Assembly (NCBI GenBank): GCA_023414985.1
Contig: JAEZLY010000141.1
Span: 1-48,849, forward strand
Origin: Bacillota bacterium
Lineage (GTDB): Bacteria; Bacillota; Clostridia; Lachnospirales; Lachnospiraceae
Direction of reading: 5' to 3'
Length of the DNA: 48,849 nucleotides
Shown: one piece after another, positions 34,415 through 42,257 of the stretch
Position numbering within the stretch: position 1 is the stretch's first letter
How the letters are laid out: each line of letters opens with the position of its first letter
Translations under genes and position numbers: made by a program
Notes under the pieces: model-generated
The model's database searches: none
Seen by the model: only the letters and a program-made list of their open reading frames with translations
What the model was told of the DNA's origin: nothing

Positions 34415-35584
34415 CTATAAAGCCAGGCGGTAGATCTTCTCGATGTCCTTGTTGTTCAGCTTGACAAAACCGCCGATGGTGCCGTTCTCACCCAAGCCCA
34501 GAGTCTTTACCATATACGGGATATCTTCTTCCTTGGCTCCAAGTTCCCTGAAACTAATCGGCATTCCGATGGAGTTCAAGAACTTCTTCAAGCGATCGAT
34601 TCCCTCCAGAGCAGTTACTTCCGGATTGGCAAAATTCATATTGCAGCCCCACAGCCTAACAGCAATCTGAGCAAAACGCATCACATCCTGCTTATATACA
34701 TAAGTCATCCAGGCAGGGAATACAACCGCAAGTCCTGCGCCATGGGCAACATCGTATAAGGCGGACAGTTCATGCTCAATCTGATGGCTAGCCCAATCCT
34801 GCTCCCGTCCTACTCCGACAAGATTATTATGTGCTACCATTCCGGCCCACATGATATTAGCTCTTGCATCATAATTATTCGGATCCGCAATCACTCTCGG
34901 CACCTCTTTCACCATCGTAAGCAACACAGCCTCACAAAGGCGGTCAGTAATTTCAACCTCCTTCGTGTTGGTGAAATACCGTTCAAATACATGCGCCATG
35001 ATATCCGTAGCACCTGCTGCCGTCTGATACGCCGGCAGGGTCTGTGTCAATTCCGGATTAAGGATGGAGAATACGGGTCTGAGATGCTCACTTCCGGCTC
35101 CTCTTTTCAGCATTCCCTCTTCCTTGGTAATGACACTGTCCCCTGAGCCCTCGCTGCCTGCCGCTGCGATTGTAAGCACCGTGGCTACCTTTAAGGCTGC
35201 CTCAATCGGTTTACCCTCATAGAAATCCCAGAAGTCGCCTTCATATACTGCTCCGGCTGCGATTGCCTTCGCAGAATCTATAGCACTTCCCCCTCCTACT
35301 GCGAGGATGAAGTCCACTCCTTCCTTACGGCACAGTTCAATTCCCTGATAAACAAGACCGCTGCGGGGATTGGGCTGTACTCCTCCTAATTCAACATATT
35401 TTATGTTTTCCTTGTCCAGGGAGTTCTTTACTCTGTTAAGAAGTCCGGAGCGAACTACAGAACCACCGCCATAGTGGATCAGAACCTTAGTTCCGCCAAA
35501 GCGTTTCACATAATGTCCAGCCTCCTTCTCGGTATCCTTACCGAATACAAAATAAGTGGGACTATAAAATGTAAAGTTATTCAT
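34415..35584 (-). CDS. Iron-containing alcohol dehydrogenase (butanol dehydrogenase type)
   Basis: A 389-residue group III dehydrogenase. NAD(P) is bound at GGGSAIDSAKAIAAG. Metal ligands lie in MAHVFERYF (D/H), QIEHELSALYDVAHGAGLAVVFP (two His) and the preceding region. It matches BdhA/YqdH-type NAD(P)H-dependent butanol or ethanol dehydrogenases used in fermentation. Standard length. GGAGAGCAATCAT precedes the ATG. It is transcribed alone. Confidence 0.93.
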   Translation of the reverse strand: MNNFTFYSPTYFVFGKDTEKEAGHYVKRFGGTKVLIHYGGGSVVRSGLLNRVKNSLDKENIKYVELGGVQPNPRSGLVYQGIELCRKEGVDFILAVGGGSAIDSAKAIAAGAVYEGDFWDFYEGKPIEAALKVATVLTIAAAGSEGSGDSVITKEEGMLKRGAGSEHLRPVFSILNPELTQTLPAYQTAAGATDIMAHVFERYFTNTKEVEITDRLCEAVLLTMVKEVPRVIADPNNYDARANIMWAGMVAHNNLVGVGREQDWASHQIEHELSALYDVAHGAGLAVVFPAWMTYVYKQDVMRFAQIAVRLWGCNMNFANPEVTALEGIDRLKKFLNSIGMPISFRELGAKEEDIPYMVKTLGLGENGTIGGFVKLNNKDIEKIYRLAL

Positions 35585-35794
35585 ATGATTGCTCTCCTTT
35601 CAAAAGATGAATTGTCTCCATATTGCACTGCGCTTCCAAATTATACAAGCACCAGTCTAATATTACATTATAATAATTTCGTATTTTCGTAAAGCTTGCC
35701 GCTCAATTTTTAGTATGCATCCATGAAAATGTTCTATACGAAGACCATGAGATTAGAAGACAATTAAAACTGTATTATAGCCTTCCTGCATCCC

Positions 35795-35824
35795 TTGACA
35801 GTATTACCATTGAGAGCTTATAGT
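35795..35824 (+). promoter_or_regulatory. Promoter of the DUF4097 lipoprotein gene
   Basis: TTGACA (consensus), an 18-bp spacer and TATAGT, 42 bp upstream of the ATG at 35867. Confidence 0.6.
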
Positions 35825-35866
35825 ATGGTAGAGAATGTAAATAGCGTATTTTAGGAGGAGCAACGC

Positions 35867-36895
35867 ATGAAACAATTCATTAGGAAACGAGTTGTACCGG
35901 CCGCCCTGCTGCTAGCTGCCTGCAGCTTTTTGTACGGCTGTGGATTTTCCTATGTCATTAACTCTGCCCATCAGCTTGCACGGGCTGATGCCAAGGAGTT
36001 TACCGTAGAGAAAACAGAGGTTCCTGCAATCACAAAGATAGATATCCGTACACGGATTGCAGATGTGGAATTTATTCAGGCAGACAGCTTCGCAGTGGAA
36101 ATCAATTATCTCTACTGGGACAGGGAACCGGAATACGAGTTGAAGGATGGAATTCTTACTTTTGATGACAGTGATTCCTTCCCGGAATCCTACTCGATCA
36201 ATTTCAATCTTCATAACTTAATCAAGATCTATCTGCCAAAGGATAGTGCCATGGATTATGTATCCATAGAAGATTCTTCGGGGGATGTGGATATTACCGG
36301 CTTTACCGCAGAGGATCTGGATGTAACCGTCTCTTACGGAGACTTCACAATGGAAGAGGCCAGTGCTTCTACCGCAGATATCACCTTATCCTCCGGCATG
36401 AGCAGGATATCTGATTGTAATGTGGGAGAGCTTGATTTTACCAATTCCTACGGCAATGCGAAGTTCACGAATATTAATACTGAGAATTTCAGCCTCCCGG
36501 GAGGGGCTTCCAACGAAGAATGTAACATTAATATGTCAAGCGGCGGTGTGGATATCAATGGATTATATTTCTCATCCGTAGAAATCCGTAATTCCTATGG
36601 TGATGTAACCTGTGATAAAATCCAGGCTGATACTGCAAAATTCAATTTAAGCAGCGGTGATCTGACCGTGAAACAAGGAACCATACAACGGGCTGAAATT
36701 GAGGACAGCTACGGTGATGTAGCATTAAAACTTCCGGGGCCGGAAGCTGACTATGCTCTTGATCTGAATACCTCTTACGGGAAGTTGAAGGTAGGAGGAA
36801 CCAGTTATGAGGAACATGTAAAGTTAAACGAGAACGGTTCCAAAAGCATCGATGCCGATTTAAGCAGCGGTGATGTAACGTTAGATTTTGAATAA
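35867..36895 (+). CDS. DUF4097 beta-solenoid lipoprotein
   Basis: A 342-residue lipoprotein (lipobox LYGC at residues 22-25). From about residue 120 it has a regular repeat alternating SSGDV and NSYGDV/DSYGDV units every 20 or so residues, the pattern of a DUF4097 right-handed beta-solenoid. Such proteins occur with envelope-stress regulators (LiaF/PspC-like), and a second DUF4097 protein is encoded at 40331. The function is unknown; adhesion is only a name. GGAGGAGC precedes the ATG. The YbjQ gene follows after 23 bp. Confidence 0.82.
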   Translation: MKQFIRKRVVPAALLLAACSFLYGCGFSYVINSAHQLARADAKEFTVEKTEVPAITKIDIRTRIADVEFIQADSFAVEINYLYWDREPEYELKDGILTFDDSDSFPESYSINFNLHNLIKIYLPKDSAMDYVSIEDSSGDVDITGFTAEDLDVTVSYGDFTMEEASASTADITLSSGMSRISDCNVGELDFTNSYGNAKFTNINTENFSLPGGASNEECNINMSSGGVDINGLYFSSVEIRNSYGDVTCDKIQADTAKFNLSSGDLTVKQGTIQRAEIEDSYGDVALKLPGPEADYALDLNTSYGKLKVGGTSYEEHVKLNENGSKSIDADLSSGDVTLDFE

Positions 36896-36918
36896 TGAAA
36901 CAATAGGAGGAAAATGAT

Positions 36919-37239
36919 ATGATTATTACAACAACACCTTCCGTAGAGGGAAAACAGATTACAGATTATCTCGGCGTCGTATTCGGAGAAGTGATTTCCG
37001 GTGTTGATTTCGTAAAGGATTTTGCCGCCGGGCTTTCTAATTTCTTCGGCGGTCGCTCCGGAACCTATGAGGAGGAGCTGATCCGTGCCAGAGAACAGGC
37101 AATGCAGGAAATGTCACAGCGTGCTTATCAGATGGGCGCGGATGCCGTACTTGGCGTCGACGTGGATTATGAGGTACTTGGAGCCAACAACGGAATGCTT
37201 ATGGTGACCGCTTCCGGCACCGCTGTTAAGCTCAGGTAG
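36919..37239 (+). CDS. YbjQ/UPF0145 family protein
   Basis: A 106-residue protein that begins IITTTPSVEGKQITDYLGVV and ends MTASGTAVKL-like (LMVTASGTAVKLR). This is the YbjQ family: a small pentameric protein, sometimes called heavy-metal-binding without proof. ARELA-type helix and QMGADAVLGVDVDYEV are typical. GGAGG lies in front of the ATG. Almost surely co-transcribed with the DUF4097 lipoprotein. Confidence 0.9.
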   Translation: MIITTTPSVEGKQITDYLGVVFGEVISGVDFVKDFAAGLSNFFGGRSGTYEEELIRAREQAMQEMSQRAYQMGADAVLGVDVDYEVLGANNGMLMVTASGTAVKLR

Positions 37240-37284
37240 GGGTAGAAGCTAAAAACTACGTAATTCAAAGATTTAGGGAATGAA

Positions 37285-37565
37285 CGCAAAAACGGAGTGA
37301 ACCTTTAGGGGAGGATTATACTTCTCTCACACACTGGAGCCGGGACACAGCTTTAGTTTGTCTGTCACCATCGTACAGGTCTGTACGCTTGTGACCCACA
37401 AACCTACAGCTGCGTCCCGCCAACAGTGCATTTGCGCGAAAGCAAAGTGAGCATATACAAGCTTGCTTGTAAATATGCGAACGCGCACGCGAACCTGATA
37501 GCGAGGTACGAGCATATCAGGTTACGAGAAATACAATCCTCCCCTTGTTTCACTCTGTTTTTGCG
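37285..37565. repeat. 281-bp four-way palindromic element (closing stem plus three hairpins)
   Basis: A closing stem of about 39 bp joins 37285-37325 to 37527-37565 (CGCAAAAAC...GGGGAGGATT... with its complement, three mismatches and a two-base gap). Inside are three hairpins: 37332-37428 (97 bases, apex GTACAG/CTGTAC), 37434-37486 (GCGCG/CGCGC, GCATAT/ATATGC, ACAAG/CTTGT) and 37492-37523 (AACCTGAT/ATCAGGTT). It occupies the gap between two convergent genes. No transposase is present and I know no family with this shape. Confidence 0.8.
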
Positions 37566-37597
37566 GGATTTACCCATGTAATAATTCGTTGATGATT

Positions 37598-37627
37598 CTA
37601 TTGTCCTCTATTGTCTTATATTGTCTT
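37598..37627 (+). repeat. Three tandem 10-bp repeats
   Basis: CTATTGTCCT, CTATTGTCTT and ATATTGTCTT follow each other exactly, so each TATTGTC is one helical turn from the next. The rest of 37628-37780 is T-rich with nothing else recognisable. Confidence 0.7.
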
Positions 37628-37777
37628 CTGTTCTTTACTGATCTCTGCCGGTGCCGAAAGCTCTCCAGCGGTGATCCTACCATTTATTACTTTTCTACTT
37701 TATGCTTTATACTTAATAACTTTTCTTAGCATCTCGCTCTATATTTCTCAGCTTGCTTATAATGTTTATTAGGGCAA

Positions 37778-37820
37778 TTAAAAAGGAGAGATGCTCTGTT
37801 AAGTATTACTGCATCTCTCC
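37778..37820 (-). terminator. Terminator after the CPBP gene
   Basis: On the minus strand GGAGAGATGC pairs with GCATCTCTCC (10 bp, loop 16) and is followed by TTTTTAATT. Confidence 0.85.
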
Positions 37821-37852
37821 CTATATATCGATATTAATATTGCTTTCTTTTA

Positions 37853-38854
37853 TCAGCTGAGCGTTACTGCTACGATCATGACAAGACACATCAGCGTGTA
37901 CAGGATCGTTCCTGCGTTTAGGATATAGCCCGATTTCTTTTCCAACGGTATTCCGCGTACCAGGGTGATTTTTTTCCAATTCAAAAAGAATAATACAATA
38001 CCGACTGTGATTGCGGAAAATACCCACAGAGCGATGAGTGCGGTAACCATCAGGTTCTTGGTCGTCGCCAGCGGAGTCATCGCCGCTCCGATAAAATTAA
38101 TCATGCAATGCAGTAAAATGCTGTAGCGAACCGTATTGGTACGGATTGTAACATAGGCGAAGATAAAGCCCAGCGCAGCAGCATAGAAAAACTGCGAGAG
38201 GTTCATATGGAATAAGCCAAATGCAAGTCCTGTCATCAATATGGCAGGTACATCTCCGTATCTGCGGAGCTTATCCAGAAGCAGCTTTCTGAAAATCAAC
38301 TCTTCTGCAATTGGTGCCGCAATGGAAGCATAAATTAAGGTAAGTATAAAATTGCTGTCATTAAATACCTCTGCCAGAGGATTCATATCCATAAAATTCT
38401 CACCCTTGGCCAGTGAGATTAAAAAGGTGATAAAGATACTGAAATAATTGGTAATATACATTACAGCTGCACAGATGAAGAATATCATGAAAAAGGTAGA
38501 GGGTTTCAGCTTTACCACTTGGCCCTTCGGTGAATTCGGTATTCTTCTGGTCATAAAGAAAAACAAGGGCAATCCGACTCCGATGACCGTCAATGCAGTC
38601 AATGCCCAAATATACCAGTCCGTATCCAATATCGCCGGCTGAAATTCACTAAGCAATCCTTCTACTACTGCCTGTACGGCTACGATTGCTATTCCCATGA
38701 TGAACAGTGCGAAGGCACTCTGACTGATGATCTTCTTTGTCTGTACCGGCTGTGGCTGGTTCTCCCAACCCATATCCGGCTGATACCTTGGCATATCCTG
38801 CTGGTACATCATCTGCGGCTGATAGCCGTTCTGTCCGTTCTCTTGCTGTTCCAT
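37853..38854 (-). CDS. CPBP family intramembrane metalloprotease
   Basis: A 333-residue membrane protein of the CPBP (CaaX protease and bacteriocin-processing) family. Motif 1 is EELIFRKLL (EExxxR), motif 2 is FGLFHMNLSQ (FxxxH) and motif 3 is LLHCMINF. It has about eight helices, and an N-terminal cytoplasmic tail of 40 residues rich in Gln, Pro and Met (residues 8-40), which is unusual for the family. The substrate is unknown. AAGGGGG precedes the ATG. It lies 50 bp behind the D,D-carboxypeptidase gene on the same strand. Confidence 0.9.
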   Translation of the reverse strand: MEQQENGQNGYQPQMMYQQDMPRYQPDMGWENQPQPVQTKKIISQSAFALFIMGIAIVAVQAVVEGLLSEFQPAILDTDWYIWALTALTVIGVGLPLFFFMTRRIPNSPKGQVVKLKPSTFFMIFFICAAVMYITNYFSIFITFLISLAKGENFMDMNPLAEVFNDSNFILTLIYASIAAPIAEELIFRKLLLDKLRRYGDVPAILMTGLAFGLFHMNLSQFFYAAALGFIFAYVTIRTNTVRYSILLHCMINFIGAAMTPLATTKNLMVTALIALWVFSAITVGIVLFFLNWKKITLVRGIPLEKKSGYILNAGTILYTLMCLVMIVAVTLS

Positions 38855-38904
38855 AGTTCCCCCTTATCCTGTCACCGATTTCTTGTGACTCCTATTCTGA
38901 CTCT

Positions 38905-40188
38905 TTAATGTTGTAACCCATATTTCAACAGCTCTATTGCATCTTCCCACCGTCCTGTCGAACTGGAATCCATAATGACGCAGACCGCTGACTGATCACC
39001 GTCTCTGGCTGCCGCAATCAGGCATCTGCCGGCCATCGAACTGGTTCCGGTCTTAAGTCCGATTGCATGGGAAAAATACTGCCCGCTGTATTTTTTTACT
39101 AATTTATTTGTATTCGTCCAAGTTACATCCTCCCCGCTCGGAAAGATGTTTCTGGAGCTGCCCTGACTGCTGACTGCCGTAATTGTATCATTTGCCGCTG
39201 CAGCCATACCGATCAGTCCCATATCATAAGCAGTGGTATATTGCCCGACTGCATCATAGCCATCCGGTGTCTTAAAGCAGGAATTCTTCACCCCAAGGTT
39301 TTCGGCCTTTTTGTTCATCAGACGTGCAAATTCCGTAACTGCTTCCTCTCGGCTTGCTTCCGTTTCACGGAGGGACTTCCGTCCCACATGAGCAGCTATG
39401 GCATAAGCCGCATCATTACCGGAGGGAAGGAGCATTGCCGCGAGCAGATTACGTACGGTTAAGACTTCTCCTTCTTTCAGATACGCTCTTGTAGAATCCG
39501 ATGCGATCATCTTAATCTCGTCACCGATTGTAACTTCTTCGTCCTCTGCGCACCATTCCAAAGCGACCAGCGCGGTCAGAAGCTTGGCTGTACTGGCCGG
39601 AAACATGGCCTGAACAGCATTCTTATAATAAAGAACTTCCTTCGTATCTGCATCAAATAAGATTGCCGCAGTGGCATCCACACCGATATCCGGGTTGGAT
39701 ATGTCGAGCTTATCTTCGAGCTGGCTGTCCACGACCATTGCCGGGATAAAAGCCTGATAATCCACGGACTTACTATCACAGATCAGCTCCGGAGCGCTGG
39801 CTTCTACCGATGTACTATAGGTTTCTGAGGAATCTGAGTTGGCTGTATCGGAACCTTTTTCGGAAGTAGGATTCGTCTCGGTTACTGCTTCGGTTGGATT
39901 CTCTTGTTCGCTCACTTCTGCAGAAACTGCATTTGCGGCTGCAATAGTGGGCATCGCATCCTTCGTATTCTTATCGGCATTACCTGCATCACCGGCCGCC
40001 AAACTCTCCTGATCAGCCGAACCGGCTTTCTCCGGGGAAGGTGATGTCTTATCCTTAGTAGTTGATACCTGGCCTGACTGTATGTTATTGCTGCTGTCCT
40101 GCCCTATCAGATAGGTAGTAGCCGCAAACAGAGCGGCTGTAATCAAGCAGGCAGATAAAATCAGTCCCAGCAAGCTCTTCTTGTTCAT
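38905..40188 (-). CDS. D-alanyl-D-alanine carboxypeptidase (peptidase S11)
   Basis: A 427-residue cell-wall enzyme that trims the terminal D-Ala of peptidoglycan stem peptides. It has an N-terminal signal/anchor helix (about residues 5-27), a Ser/Thr/Glu-rich linker of some 120 residues (to about 145) and then the S11 domain. The three active-site motifs are STAK, SGN and KTG (ASTAKLLTAL, PSGNDAAYAI, GLKTGTSSMAG). The start is the ATG at 40188 with AAGGAG before it; the ATG at 40206 lacks a site. A linker this long suggests that the domain stands away from the membrane. Confidence 0.93.
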   Translation of the reverse strand: MNKKSLLGLILSACLITAALFAATTYLIGQDSSNNIQSGQVSTTKDKTSPSPEKAGSADQESLAAGDAGNADKNTKDAMPTIAAANAVSAEVSEQENPTEAVTETNPTSEKGSDTANSDSSETYSTSVEASAPELICDSKSVDYQAFIPAMVVDSQLEDKLDISNPDIGVDATAAILFDADTKEVLYYKNAVQAMFPASTAKLLTALVALEWCAEDEEVTIGDEIKMIASDSTRAYLKEGEVLTVRNLLAAMLLPSGNDAAYAIAAHVGRKSLRETEASREEAVTEFARLMNKKAENLGVKNSCFKTPDGYDAVGQYTTAYDMGLIGMAAAANDTITAVSSQGSSRNIFPSGEDVTWTNTNKLVKKYSGQYFSHAIGLKTGTSSMAGRCLIAAARDGDQSAVCVIMDSSSTGRWEDAIELLKYGLQH

Positions 40189-40330
40189 TGCATTCTCCTT
40201 AGGCACAATATGTTAATATATAAGCTTTCAGTCAAATGGGGACGTTACTATTGGCAATATTAACGTCCCCATTACTATTCTTTCTTATTTTAATATTTGT
40301 ATTCGAAGAATGCAACTATTTTTGGTAATT

Positions 40331-41212
40331 CTAATAAATATCTATGTTGACATCACCGACTCCGCCGTCAACCTCAATCGAATTGGCAGCCGGACGGTTA
40401 CGGTATTCATTCTCTCTTACTTTATCTCCGTTGACTCGGATATTACCTACACCGGAGTCGATATTCAGATCATAATCTCCGATATTACCGGTCAGATTCA
40501 AATCTACAGAACCGACACCGCATTCGAATTTATTATCACCATGCATGACACCACTGATGTTTACGCTACCGACGCCGCAGTTAAAATCAGCATCGTTAAA
40601 GGTAACATCATTAAAGTTCACAGAACCGACGCCGCCTTCCATCTTCACCTTGTTGGCGACTATGCTGCTCCCTTTGATATTGCCTGCCCCTGCGGAAAGA
40701 TACAGATAATCCGTATTCAGGCTATCAATGCTTACGGATCCGGCCCCGGATTCTATTTTAACTTCTTCTGCCAAAAAATTCGCGGGAACATAAACCGTAA
40801 TTTTGGAATTCGGATTATTGATTCCGTTGAAATGAAATCCGAAGAAGCGAAAACCGGATTCGTTATCCGTAACACAAAGCTCACCGTTACTTTTCACTTC
40901 AGCTTCAAAGCCGTCCAACACGTTCTCTGCCTCTACACGGAATGTATCGCCGGTCTTGATCCTTAACTCTCCGGTGCTGTTATCAATATTAAGACTCTTC
41001 ACATCACTGAAGCTTTCATCGAAATCGACGGTATCCCAGTCCTCCTCTGAGAAGACATGTTTGTCAGTGAAGTGCGTTCTTGTAATAGTACGGCCGCTGG
41101 AGAAGGATACGATACCGAATACTAAATTCACTACTGCTGATATAATTCCGATTGCCAGAATGACTGCTAATGCAATTGCACAATATTTAATTACTCTTTG
41201 CAAACTGTTCAT
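40331..41212 (-). CDS. Membrane-anchored DUF4097 beta-solenoid protein
   Basis: A 293-residue protein with one N-terminal membrane helix (residues 8-34) and an outside domain of repeating strands. From about residue 160, units with the core GVGSV or GAGS/N recur every 17-22 residues (SGAGSVSID, GGVGSVNFN, CGVGSVNIS, CGVGSVDLN, SGVGNIRVN, GGVGDVNID), a typical DUF4097 solenoid. Its start overlaps the LiaF-like gene's end by four bases (ATGA), so translation is coupled. Together they resemble envelope-stress modules near LiaFSR or PspC, but no sensor kinase is in the window. Confidence 0.85.
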   Translation of the reverse strand: MNSLQRVIKYCAIALAVILAIGIISAVVNLVFGIVSFSSGRTITRTHFTDKHVFSEEDWDTVDFDESFSDVKSLNIDNSTGELRIKTGDTFRVEAENVLDGFEAEVKSNGELCVTDNESGFRFFGFHFNGINNPNSKITVYVPANFLAEEVKIESGAGSVSIDSLNTDYLYLSAGAGNIKGSSIVANKVKMEGGVGSVNFNDVTFNDADFNCGVGSVNISGVMHGDNKFECGVGSVDLNLTGNIGDYDLNIDSGVGNIRVNGDKVRENEYRNRPAANSIEVDGGVGDVNIDIY

Positions 41213-41913
41213 TTAATATCAATCCCTCCAAACATGCAGGTGGAATTTAGGTAAACCGTAGGTGCTGTAGGATCCGCAGGTTGGATGTGCTTATTGCTGA
41301 CCCCTCCGAATACCGGTACGTTATTTACCTTAACCTTAACACCCTGGGGCAGAAAGATATCAATTCCGCCAAATACCGCTGAGGCATTGATTTCACAGTC
41401 ACCGGTGATTACTGCATCCCTAAGATCCAGGACGATTGCTCCGAATACCGCACTGAGGCTCGTGCTGTAGAACTGATCCGTAACATGTATATGATTACTG
41501 GAGAATACTGCACTGTAATCCGATTTCGCAGAACCGGAAAAGCTTTGTCCCTGTGCTCCTCCGTTCATATTGAAGTTCTCGTCAAAGTGGACTCTTTTAC
41601 GGAAAGCACCCTGAAACATAATTCTGATACCGATAAAAATGAGTATAGCCGGTACAATCAGCTCCCAGATACTAAATCTTAGGTCAATCTGATAGTTCAT
41701 CAACAACAATACACCGATGATAAAGCCCAAGGTCGAACCCGTTCCGAAACCGGTCTGAATCATGCTGATAAAGCAGGGTACGATGATAAACAGGGTCCAC
41801 CAACCGTCAAAGAAAAAGTGAAAATCCCAGAGGTCCATAATGTTTCCGGCAAAACCTACGCCGACAACGATAAAGAATAACCCCCATAAAACATTTGATA
41901 ATTTGTTTCTCAT
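41209..41913 (-). CDS. LiaF-like membrane protein
   Basis: A 234-residue protein. Four membrane segments fill the first 105 residues (WGLFFIVVGVGFAG, FDGWWTLFIIVPCFISMI, then two more), as in LiaF-TM. The C-terminal 110 residues repeat AVFGAIVLDL, AVFGGIDIFLP and PVFGGVSN, then CMFGGIDIK, the pattern of the LiaF-like 'cell-wall-active antibiotics response' domain. LiaF holds LiaS in check in Bacillus; this homologue lacks LiaR/LiaS next to it. The start is the ATG at 41913 with GGGAGG before it. A 12-bp palindrome lies 28 bp upstream. Confidence 0.87.
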   Translation of the reverse strand: MRNKLSNVLWGLFFIVVGVGFAGNIMDLWDFHFFFDGWWTLFIIVPCFISMIQTGFGTGSTLGFIIGVLLLMNYQIDLRFSIWELIVPAILIFIGIRIMFQGAFRKRVHFDENFNMNGGAQGQSFSGSAKSDYSAVFSSNHIHVTDQFYSTSLSAVFGAIVLDLRDAVITGDCEINASAVFGGIDIFLPQGVKVKVNNVPVFGGVSNKHIQPADPTAPTVYLNSTCMFGGIDIK

Positions 41914-41941
41914 AGATATTCCTCCCACGATAATTTTTGTT

Positions 41942-41977
41942 AATATAACAAAACGTTTTTGACACTTTTGTTATATT
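41942..41977. promoter_or_regulatory. 12-bp perfect palindrome upstream of the LiaF-like operon
   Basis: AATATAACAAAA, 12 bases, then TTTTGTTATATT. It lies exactly where the operon promoter should be and is a good candidate for a dimeric regulator's operator. Confidence 0.6.
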
Positions 41978-41997
41978 TTCGATTGTATGACAAAAGG

Positions 41998-42104
41998 TCA
42001 GGTCACCTTCGGTGACCTGATATACTTGCATAAAAAAGCTCTCGGAAAATTTATTTTCCAGAGGCTTTCTTATGCAAGTGATCCGGCTGCATTATCAGCC
42101 GGAC
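41998..42104. repeat. Cluster of three hairpins in the gap after the beta-helix gene
   Basis: (a) 41998-42020: perfect 10-bp TCAGGTCACC/GGTGACCTGA with a 3-base loop. (b) 42025-42078: CTTGCATAA/TTATGCAAG with further pairing to GGAAAAT/ATTTTCC; on the minus strand it contains CTTTTTT and is the likely terminator of the beta-helix gene. (c) about 42083-42104: TCCGGCTG/CAGCCGGA followed on the plus strand by CTTTTG. The rest of the gap up to 42257 is AT-rich and shows nothing else. Confidence 0.7.
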
Positions 42105-42257
42105 TTTTGTCCGCCTAATCTAAGTTATAATTGAGTATGAAATCTGGTGCATCATACCATTTCCGGATTTATTTGCATCCATCATACTTCATATAACGAG
42201 TTACCGCAACAGAAAACTTCAATCTTTAATCAATTTAATTGTATTTTAACAATCCTT

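Noticed and set aside
37327..37515. Minus-strand frame of 62 codons inside the palindromic element
   Set aside because: Open only because of the inverted repeats; no start signal and no family.
40310..40966. Plus-strand frame of 218 codons
   Set aside because: Antisense shadow of the DUF4097 repeats; its apparent repeats mirror the real gene.
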